NCBI GenBank assembly: GCA_947258425.1
Contig: CAMYIG010000129.1
Coordinates: 1-5,359 of the forward strand
Source: SZUA-76 sp945787585
GTDB lineage: Bacteria > Pseudomonadota > Gammaproteobacteria > SZUA-140
DNA: 5,359 nt
Direction: 5' to 3'
Shown: in pieces, positions 1 to 5,359 of the stretch
Numbering within the stretch: position 1 is the first letter of the stretch
How the letters are laid out: every line of letters begins with the position of its first letter
Notes under the pieces: generated by a model
What the model was told of the DNA's origin: nothing
The model's database searches: none
What the model saw: the letters and a program-made list of their open reading frames with translations, nothing else
Program-made: the position numbers and the translations under genes

Positions 1-274
1 CTGATAGCCCTTAGGAGCCGGAGCTTATACTTTGAGGCCTGACAATCCAAAGACTTACTTGTTTCAATTGCAGTTCATTGCGAAAGAATTACGGACACCG
101 AGAAATACTACCTCGAAGGCCAACTCACACGTTGTTCCACTATCGTCCCGTTCTGTGCATCTTCATGCTTTCTGTATCGCCCCACTCGCGGACTCGGTCA
201 GACAGGGACACGCGTTGCCGCTTAGTTGTTCCCATCCGTCATCGGGCCGAAGCGTTAACACCGCAGTAGTGCTC
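1..274 (-). mobile_element. Possible 5' part (domain I) of a group II intron, running off the left edge
   Basis: No convincing protein gene lies here. On the minus strand the segment has stacked short hairpins. A stem of GGGAACA (233-227) with TGTCCC (210-205) holds an inner GCG-GCAA-CGC hairpin (221-212) with a GNRA tetraloop. GCAT-GAAG-ATGC (168-157) comes next, then CAAC-GTGTGA-GTTG (134-121), and a GTATAAG motif at 30-24. The order of a GGTGTTAA element near the start, a GNRA-capped stem, an AGAAAGC segment and GTATAAG resembles domain I of bacterial group II introns such as Ll.LtrB, as I remember that sequence. The 5' end near 274 reads GAGCAC, not the consensus GUGYG, so the boundary is uncertain. 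Domain V and any reverse transcriptase would lie to the left, outside the window. It could also be another structured RNA or an old remnant. Confidence 0.4.
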
Positions 275-279
275 TGTGA

Positions 280-306
280 CGCATTAAAATTAACACCAAT
301 AATGCG
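280..306. repeat. Perfect 7-bp inverted repeat with 13-base loop
   Basis: CGCATTA at 280-286 and TAATGCG at 300-306 are perfect inverted copies. No T-run follows on either strand, so it is not a standard terminator. It lies between the operon end and the possible intron, about six bases from the proposed intron 5' end. It could be a stem that marks the insertion target, a protein-binding site, or chance. Confidence 0.4.
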
Positions 307-316
307 CGGCGACAAT

Positions 317-348
317 AAAAATATTTAGTATTAAATTAATATATTTTT
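317..348 (-). terminator. AT-rich hairpin downstream of the operon, possible weak terminator
   Basis: AAAAATAT at 317-324 and ATATTTTT at 341-348 form a perfect 8-bp inverted repeat around a 16-base loop, 16 bases past the stop of the small gene. A short outer pairing, CGAC (310-313) with GTCG (355-358), could extend it. On the minus strand the 3' arm ends in TTTTT. The stem lacks a GC-rich base, so intrinsic termination would be weak. The position is right but the structure is not typical. Confidence 0.3.
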
Positions 349-364
349 GGGGGCGTCGATGGGA

Positions 365-652
365 CTAACTGATCAACACAATTTGCTTGTGCTGCTCAAT
401 AAAATGGTCACGTGCCGTCTGGTCGATAAGTGCGTCAGCGCTATCAGGAATAATGGTTCTTGAAATCTGAATGCCAACATTACACGTTTTACACCAGACG
501 ATTTTCCAGCCAAATTCAGCATCTTCAAAACCAAAGTACTGGTAATTTAATCCCGTTGAGCCACAATTCAGGCAAGTGCATGTGGCGAGATCAGCGTCAT
601 TAACCGGCAGGTGTTTTATCCAGTCAAGGTAGCTGTGTGTTGTCACATTCAT
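365..652 (-). CDS. Small zinc-ribbon protein, candidate immunity protein
   Basis: The product has 95 residues with two CxxC knuckles, C27-L-N-C30 and C54-K-T-C57, 23 residues apart, as in a zinc ribbon. A further Cys at 25 precedes the first knuckle. Between and after them are an aromatic stretch (YQYFGFE, 37-43) and a GIQISR motif (60-65). From memory, small proteins with CxxCGS, YQYxG, WCxxC and GIxISR motifs recur downstream of polymorphic toxin genes. No signal peptide or membrane segment is seen, so it should be cytosolic. The start ATG overlaps the toxin stop as ATGA, and AAAGAGG lies 5 bases upstream, so translation is probably coupled to the toxin gene. By position it is the cognate immunity protein, but which toxin domain it would neutralise cannot be told from sequence. 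It could instead be a small regulator or accessory factor. The gene is AT-richer than most of the toxin gene, like the toxin tip. Confidence 0.88.
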   Translation of the reverse strand: MNVTTHSYLDWIKHLPVNDADLATCTCLNCGSTGLNYQYFGFEDAEFGWKIVWCKTCNVGIQISRTIIPDSADALIDQTARDHFIEQHKQIVLIS

Positions 653-3600
653 TCAAACCTCTTTAGACGCCCAGATCTATTCTGTAAATAGTATTGCCAA
701 AAACTCGCTTCAACCCCATACGCAGCCGTTTCATTTAAATTTAACTGCTCAATCATTCTATCACCGTGTGTATTGGGGTGGCCGAAAATTTCGATCTGCA
801 TTACGTGCGTACGCTCATGTCCCAAGGTCTTGATGAGATTTTCAAGATTGGTAAACGCATCGGGGTAGAGATCAATCATGCCGTTGGGATGAGTATAACC
901 AAAGATATTTTTATCCAGTAGTTCGGGGTCTCTGACGATTCTAACCTTTAACCCTTCCAGTCCGATGCCGCCTTCCAGTGCGGCACGCAGTACAAAACGC
1001 TTCTGCATTGGTACTTTTAGTTCAGTGTAAATACCCGTATTGGCTTCACGTCTAAATAGCCCTGTCGTACTACTATCCACGATAATGCTTGCGACACTCT
1101 CCATCAGGATTTTTAAATTTTTCGCCTCAATAGGATGAGAGACACGCGACCCTTCAATAAACAGATCGGCTATTTCATTGTCACTCAGTTTTAGTTTTCT
1201 TGCGTGCACAATGAGATCATGGGCCTCTTCCTGACTATATCGAAGCTGATAGTGGGTTTTATCCAGTGATGAAATTTGAGATTGAACATCCTGTATCAAA
1301 TCAGTGGTTGTGGTCTTGATCACTGAATGACGGTTCAGGTCGTTTAAGTCATAACGGAAGTTATTTTTATCGGCACCTGTCGCAGCCGTAATTTCACCGG
1401 GGGCGCCGCTGCGGTCTTTCGCCTGTATTACCACTCCGGCAACCGGCGGGTGGCCATTATGTAGCGCATCAATAATCATCGTGCCAACACCTGTGCCGTC
1501 ACCCCGTATGATCATCTGCGCAGCGGTTCTCGCCACCCATTCCGCGCTCATTTGCGCGCCTTTGGTGCGGGTTTTCTGCGTGGTTGCGCCCGGGCCTTTC
1601 GCTTCAACAATCATGATTTCAGACACTTTTCCATCCGGCCCGTAACGCACCCACACCTGATCAAAGCCGGTGCCCTGCTCAAAACCGCTGTGCAGATGAA
1701 AACCCTTGAAGCGGTCATCGCTGCTCATCGCACGTGTTGCGGCAATCTCACCGACGGTCTCTGTCACTTTCTGTCGCAGCCCGCTGGTCATCTCATTGAT
1801 CAGCTTCTTGCGCGCCGCCGCATCGTCAGGGTGCCTGGCCTGAGCAAACTGTTCTGCCGCATCAATCATGCGTTCGTATTCGATTCGCTGTCGAATCAAA
1901 TTTTCCAGATGTACTTCCGGCGTTTCACGCCCCAGTGCGGCACGATCTTCCGCCAGCACTCGCTCGAAATCTTTGTCGCGCTGAGCAATCGCCTCTTCAC
2001 TCAGCCCCAGATGCGCCATCTCTTTTCTAACTTCAGCATTGAGATCAGGTTCATCACCGGCTTCCACCGTCTTCTGCCGCATCTCCTGCATAATGTGGCG
2101 GATTGTATCGAGGTTTCTAAGCTCGGTACGGCCGCGCAGCCCTGCGTTAATGATTTCACCCAGCATGATCTGTGCTTCATCCGCCGCGCTATTACCGCTC
2201 TGCTTCACCCTTGCGGCAAACCAGTCGCTACCGATAATATGACTAAACCACGGTTCAAGGTCTGCCAGTGCCGCGCGCTGGGCATCGCTTAAATCGGGCG
2301 TCGCCCTGGTTAACATCTCAGCAAAGTCAGCATTTCTCGCCACAAGATCGGGCCATGCGTTTAATTTATCCTGTAGATGGAGCTGAAAGGCGTCACCACC
2401 ACTCAGCGTCTGACTCTCACTCAAAGCGGTATGAAAACGCTCAAGTGTCTGTGCGCTCAACTTGCCATCTTCCAGCAGACGGGAGGCAGCACGTATGTCC
2501 AGGGCGTGGGCGAGTGAGTCTTTACCACTGATCAGTCCGTCGACGATGTGGTTAACCACATCGCGACGTGCCGCCGTATCCGGCAGCTCTGCCAGCGCAG
2601 AGAGTAAATTATGCGTGCGGTTGAACAGATCGATCCGTTGATGCACATCACCGCTACTGGCGATACGAATAAGGCCTGCAATCGCAGCAAAGCTGTCGTC
2701 GTTATCAGGCTTGAGGCCTTCAAAGGTGGAACGCATTTCACCCATTAAATCGATCAGTGACAATCGGCCTTCACTACCGATGCTATCCATCAGTCGCGCA
2801 AAGTCACCGGCCTGTTCCGCACTCGCTGTGCGGAGCAGTTGATTAATGCTGGTGGCCGCATCGAGGTGATGCACACGCAGGCTGAGTACTGCGCCGACCA
2901 GTTGTGCCGCACTGGTCGTATCGGGCGCACTGTTCACAGTAGTATCCAGTAACGAGGCAAGCTCGGTGAAGTCGCGTCGGCTCGCCAATGCGCCGAGCAG
3001 TTGACTGCGCTGCTCTGCGGGCAGCACCGCCGCCACTCTATTGAGCTGGTCGATCATCCCCGCAACACCTTCGGGCGTATCGTGACTGCGCAGCACCTTG
3101 CGCATATCGGCAGGGGACAGTTCAAGTGAGGCGAGGCGATTGAGTTGATCCAGCGCCATACTGTCGATGAGCTTACGGGTCGCAGCGGCTTGCGTGCCGT
3201 CGGGGGTCAACCCCTTCACCATTTCGGCAAGCAGTTGATCGCGGCTCTTCTGCACAGTAGGCGGGCCGGTGGCCGGTTCGCCTTTACTAAATAGTCGTGC
3301 GGGTTGATCCAGCCACTGGGGCCGTGCCAAAAGGCCTGCCTCGATCTGCAAGCGCTGCATCGGCCCGATCGATGCCACCTCCGCATGACGACGTTGCAAA
3401 TTACTCAGCGTCGCCTGCGCGAGTGCTAATTCGCTGCGCAGTTGCGCCTGTTCCGCCGGGTCACTGCTACGGCGTAGCTGTTCCGCAAGCCCGTCGATCA
3501 TACGATCATGCGCATCAATTTCGATATCAATTTTATTACGATACATCGCCATCTGCTGTGCAAGTGGCAGTTCATCCCAGCGCTGCAAGTCGCCTTCGCT

Positions 3601-5359
3601 CAGCGCACCGAGGCGCTCCGCCCAGCGTGGGTCTTTACTCTGCAATGCATGAATACCCTCTTCGCGTAGCACACGGGGGTTGGCCCCTTCACGCATCACG
3701 ATCACCGGTTCGCCATGCAGAATCAGCGTCACTGCATTACCGCTGGCCGAACGGGTGAAAGCCTCAAAGTCACCCGGACGCATCACCAGTATCGGCACGT
3801 CGGCCAACTGTGCACGCTGTTCAGCAGGCACGGCCGAAAGCATTTCGCGACGCATCTGTGCCGACTCATCATCGGTCGGTCGAATCGGTGCGCCCTGTTG
3901 CACCGCTTCATCGATGGCGCGATGAAACGCGGGCAGATCAAGCTCCGGATTTTCACGCAGCGCCGCCTGCTCCAGTCGCACACGATCGGCCGGTGAAAGC
4001 GTGCCTGCCATCTGACGCAGATGCAGGTCGATCAATGATGCCTCCGGCAACACCGACAGCGTGCCGCGCAGATGTTCCGGCACATTACTCATCTGTTGCT
4101 GGCGTTTATGTTGCGCCTGTTGTCGCGCAATCGCATGTTCCGCTTTGACTTTGGCTACCGCAGAAGCGAGCAAGCCATCAAACTGATCGCGAGTCAGTTC
4201 AGGATTACGTTGCTGCGCTTCGCGGAACAGAGCGTCCTGCACATGCGCGGTACCCGTTGTTTCCTGATCGAGTAACTGTTTCACCTGCTTGATCGATTCA
4301 TCAGGCAGATCCGCAAACACCCTGCGACCGTCCGGCAGTAGTGCCGCCATCACTTCACTGTGGCGTTGTTGCGTCTGTATCTGTTTAAGTGCTTGCGCCT
4401 GATGAGAGGTGGCAGTGGCATCGGCGAGGCTGCGTAAAAAGGCAAACTCGCTGAGATCTGGATTTTCCAGTCTGGCCTGACGAAAGAGTGCGTCAGCCGT
4501 ATCGGAATCAAATTCACCCCGTGCGATCATCTCACTGGCACGCCGTAGATCGGCTTCGGCCAGATGTTCCAGCCCCTCGATACGCACATCATCCATCACC
4601 ATGCGCAAGTCCGGATCCATCCCTGCACCAAGCTGCTGGCGAATGCGCGCCTGTTGCGCGGGGTCGGGCACATCTGCCTCATCAGCAGGGCGCAGACTGG
4701 CAATCGCCGCTTCCATCTCGCGCATCAGTGCACGCCCATCGAGGTCGGGCACGCTATCGCTCAGGTCACGCAGGAACGCCGTGCGATCAGCATGACTTCC
4801 TATGTCACCAGAATTAATCATTTGCACCATGTTGCGCAAGGTGTCGAGATCATAACTGGAGGCCTGTTCGCGCAAACTTTGTGGCAGGCGACCTAGTAGC
4901 TCACGGCCCGCATCGATTTCAGCACGGACTTTGTCCGGCCCATCGTCATAATTCATCGCGCCCGCCGAGATGGCGGCAAGACGCAGTGCGCGTTGATCTG
5001 ATGGACTCATCGGTTCGCCGCTGCGAGCTACGTCTAACAGCTGACGATAACGGGCTTTGTTCAGACTCGTGGCCCCTGCGCGCAGTGCGCCAGAGACCAT
5101 ATCGCGCAGCCCTGCCTGACCGATCTGCTTCAAGGCATCACCAAACTTGCCTTCAAATTTTCCGGTCGCATAATCGGTGATGACACCCGCAGTTTCACCG
5201 GCCGCTGATCCGAGTAACTCAGAGATGCTTTCCTGAAAGATTTCACTGCCGTTGGGACCGAGGGCATTCCCGAGTTTCTGCATACGGCTAAAGTCGGCCG
5301 GATCGATATCACCGGGACTCATTGAGGTGTTGAGTTTACTGGTGAGTCCTTCGGAGATA
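649..5359 (-). CDS. Giant multidomain polymorphic-toxin-like protein with nuclease and HExxH peptidase modules (5' incomplete)
   Basis: This open frame fills most of the window and stops with TGA at 649-651. The frame is still open at the right edge: 12 full codons precede the ATG at 5322, and the only AAGGA-like motif lies more than 20 bases before that ATG, so the true start is probably outside. Residues are counted from that ATG. Seen in order: a helical Ala/Gly-rich start (1-140), four degenerate repeats (146-475), a degenerate gluzincin-like motif EEGIH (554-558), a long helix-rich region (690-1190), a PD-(D/E)XK nuclease-like module (about 1195-1310), a linker, and an HExxH domain (about 1440-1557). 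No signal peptide or membrane segment is visible in this part. In polymorphic toxin families, such C-terminal enzymes are delivered into rival or host cells by a secretion or contractile system. The delivery system here is unknown because the N-terminus is missing. The candidate immunity gene overlaps the stop codon. The coding call is near certain; the toxin role is inferred from domain order and context. Confidence 0.95.
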   Translation of the reverse strand, partial: ISEGLTSKLNTSMSPGDIDPADFSRMQKLGNALGPNGSEIFQESISELLGSAAGETAGVITDYATGKFEGKFGDALKQIGQAGLRDMVSGALRAGATSLNKARYRQLLDVARSGEPMSPSDQRALRLAAISAGAMNYDDGPDKVRAEIDAGRELLGRLPQSLREQASSYDLDTLRNMVQMINSGDIGSHADRTAFLRDLSDSVPDLDGRALMREMEAAIASLRPADEADVPDPAQQARIRQQLGAGMDPDLRMVMDDVRIEGLEHLAEADLRRASEMIARGEFDSDTADALFRQARLENPDLSEFAFLRSLADATATSHQAQALKQIQTQQRHSEVMAALLPDGRRVFADLPDESIKQVKQLLDQETTGTAHVQDALFREAQQRNPELTRDQFDGLLASAVAKVKAEHAIARQQAQHKRQQQMSNVPEHLRGTLSVLPEASLIDLHLRQMAGTLSPADRVRLEQAALRENPELDLPAFHRAIDEAVQQGAPIRPTDDESAQMRREMLSAVPAEQRAQLADVPILVMRPGDFEAFTRSASGNAVTLILHGEPVIVMREGANPRVLREEGIHALQSKDPRWAERLGALSEGDLQRWDELPLAQQMAMYRNKIDIEIDAHDRMIDGLAEQLRRSSDPAEQAQLRSELALAQATLSNLQRRHAEVASIGPMQRLQIEAGLLARPQWLDQPARLFSKGEPATGPPTVQKSRDQLLAEMVKGLTPDGTQAAATRKLIDSMALDQLNRLASLELSPADMRKVLRSHDTPEGVAGMIDQLNRVAAVLPAEQRSQLLGALASRRDFTELASLLDTTVNSAPDTTSAAQLVGAVLSLRVHHLDAATSINQLLRTASAEQAGDFARLMDSIGSEGRLSLIDLMGEMRSTFEGLKPDNDDSFAAIAGLIRIASSGDVHQRIDLFNRTHNLLSALAELPDTAARRDVVNHIVDGLISGKDSLAHALDIRAASRLLEDGKLSAQTLERFHTALSESQTLSGGDAFQLHLQDKLNAWPDLVARNADFAEMLTRATPDLSDAQRAALADLEPWFSHIIGSDWFAARVKQSGNSAADEAQIMLGEIINAGLRGRTELRNLDTIRHIMQEMRQKTVEAGDEPDLNAEVRKEMAHLGLSEEAIAQRDKDFERVLAEDRAALGRETPEVHLENLIRQRIEYERMIDAAEQFAQARHPDDAAARKKLINEMTSGLRQKVTETVGEIAATRAMSSDDRFKGFHLHSGFEQGTGFDQVWVRYGPDGKVSEIMIVEAKGPGATTQKTRTKGAQMSAEWVARTAAQMIIRGDGTGVGTMIIDALHNGHPPVAGVVIQAKDRSGAPGEITAATGADKNNFRYDLNDLNRHSVIKTTTTDLIQDVQSQISSLDKTHYQLRYSQEEAHDLIVHARKLKLSDNEIADLFIEGSRVSHPIEAKNLKILMESVASIIVDSSTTGLFRREANTGIYTELKVPMQKRFVLRAALEGGIGLEGLKVRIVRDPELLDKNIFGYTHPNGMIDLYPDAFTNLENLIKTLGHERTHVMQIEIFGHPNTHGDRMIEQLNLNETAAYGVEASFWQYYLQNRSGRLKRFE
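652..1005 (-). other. C-terminal HExxH zinc-metallopeptidase toxin tip
   Basis: The last 120 or so residues of the large protein contain TLGHERTHVMQ, with H1502-E1503-R-T-H1506 forming a complete HExxH zinc-binding and catalytic motif (bases 805-819). An NETAAY-x-x-E segment follows, where E1531 or E1538 could be the third zinc ligand, then the aromatic WQYY (1542-1545). Before the motif, a GYTHPNG...IDLYPDAF segment resembles the strand region that precedes the helix in toxin-tip peptidases of this style. Being terminal and next to the candidate immunity gene, it is probably the effective toxin tip, a protease with unknown target. The fold assignment rests on the motif and its surroundings only. 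Confidence 0.6.
658..664 (-). promoter_or_regulatory. Shine-Dalgarno site of the small gene, inside the toxin gene
   Basis: The minus strand reads AAAGAGG, then TTTGA, then the ATG at 652-650. The 5-base spacing is suitable. The site encodes the Lys-Arg near the end of the large protein. Together with the ATGA stop/start overlap it supports the chosen start and implies that the two products are made together. Confidence 0.7.
1393..1740 (-). other. PD-(D/E)XK (restriction-endonuclease fold) toxin module
   Basis: Residues about 1195-1310 contain GFDQVW (1219-1224, metal-binding candidate D1221) and IVEAKGP (1238-1244, candidate catalytic E1240-x-K1242), followed by KGAQMSAEW (1254-1262). The order D, ExK, QMS-x-x-W with a strand-rich core matches the restriction-endonuclease-fold toxin domains seen at the C-termini of Rhs and related polymorphic toxins. 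The expected activity is metal-dependent cleavage of DNA. All core residues appear intact. Unusually, this module is not terminal: about 245 residues follow it. Confidence 0.7.
3403..3750 (-). other. Domain with degenerate gluzincin-like motif (EEGIH)
   Basis: Within the large protein, residues about 525-640 carry R-E-E-G-I-H-A-L-Q at 553-561, then W567, W582, Y594 and an EIDAH segment with E601. This has the spacing of a zinc-peptidase HExxH helix followed about 40 residues later by a glutamate, but the first His is replaced by Glu554. From memory, E/HExxH-ALQ-x-DPxW domains with a downstream K-x-x-x-EID segment occur in other large toxin-like proteins, often as internal modules. It may bind metal through E554, H558 and E601, act in self-processing, or be an inactive structural remnant. 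The domain limits are approximate. Confidence 0.5.
3890..4890 (-). repeat. Four degenerate tandem protein repeats (about 86 residues each) within the large protein
   Basis: The translated repeat is anchored on (N/V)P(D/E)L, found at residues 191, 287, 373 and 458, which gives spacings of 96, 86 and 85. Three units carry an ALFRxA-like or ALRE-like helix just before the anchor and an F..L..A helix just after. Units open with L(P/A)-x-x-x-L, near residues 146, 251, 339 and 425. The first unit is the most diverged. After the third unit comes a Gln/Lys/Arg-rich helical stretch (about 395-415). The repeats are all-helical and probably structural, forming part of a rod or translocation scaffold; that role is an inference. 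Confidence 0.6.

Noticed and set aside
251..297. Integron attC site suggested by GTTAACA and the nearby inverted repeats
   Set aside because: GTTAACA does not fit the GTTRRRY core, and no paired R''/L'' and L'/R' arrangement could be found.
32..328. A 98-codon plus-strand frame with a TTG start at the left edge
   Set aside because: There is no Shine-Dalgarno site, its composition is odd (many Ser, His, Pro), no domain is recognised, and it ends within the AT-rich hairpin zone. The minus strand of the same bases has RNA-like structure that explains the region better.
1..364. CRISPR array or tRNA gene in the non-coding left region
   Set aside because: There are no regularly spaced direct repeats of 23 or more bases and no cloverleaf with a T-loop GTTCRA motif on either strand.
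1552..2292. A 246-codon open frame on the plus strand
   Set aside because: It lies wholly antisense to the large gene in a GC-rich part, and its translation is rich in Cys, His, Arg and Phe with no recognisable domain. It is a shadow of the minus-strand gene.
3297..4148. Several overlapping plus-strand frames of 80-150 codons
   Set aside because: All are antisense to the repeat and EEGIH regions of the large gene, overlap one another in different frames, and have low-complexity basic translations.

Overview
The window holds one very long coding region on the minus strand, which enters from the right edge and ends at 649. A small gene on the same strand is coupled to its stop codon (365-652). 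Beyond that lie about 360 bases at the left edge with no convincing protein gene. The layout is that of a bacterial polymorphic-toxin locus: a giant multidomain effector with a variable C-terminal tip, followed directly by a small candidate immunity protein. The organism cannot be named from this sequence. Base composition (about 55-65% GC in most of the large gene) and protein style fit a proteobacterium, possibly a gammaproteobacterium, but this is a weak inference.

The large gene is incomplete. Its frame stays open through the last base of the window, and the ATG at 5322 has no Shine-Dalgarno sequence at a usable distance. The visible part is 1557 residues counted from that internal Met, plus 12 full codons before it. 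Residue numbers below use that Met as 1. In order it has an alanine/glycine-rich helical start, about four degenerate repeats of roughly 86 residues (146-475), a domain with a degenerate zinc-peptidase motif EEGIH (554-558), a long all-helical stretch (about 690-1190), a PD-(D/E)XK nuclease-like module (D1221, E1240-A-K1242, QMS 1257-1259), a linker, and a terminal HExxH metallopeptidase-like domain (H1502, E1503, H1506). Two different toxin-type enzymatic modules therefore sit in series at the C-terminal end.

Base composition drops sharply near position 1380, from about 63-65% to about 42-43% GC. The AT-richer part covers the linker, the HExxH tip and the small gene, as expected if the toxin tip and its immunity gene were exchanged as a cassette. 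The small gene encodes a 95-residue zinc-ribbon protein (CxxC at 27-30 and 54-57). It starts inside the toxin stop codon (ATGA) with a good ribosome-binding site.

The left 1-364 region contains an AT-rich hairpin just past the operon, a 7-bp perfect inverted repeat (280-306), and a stretch whose minus strand resembles the 5' part of a group II intron (domain I), including a GCAA tetraloop hairpin and a GUAUAAG motif. The intron reading is tentative because its diagnostic parts (domain V, reverse transcriptase) would lie beyond the left edge.
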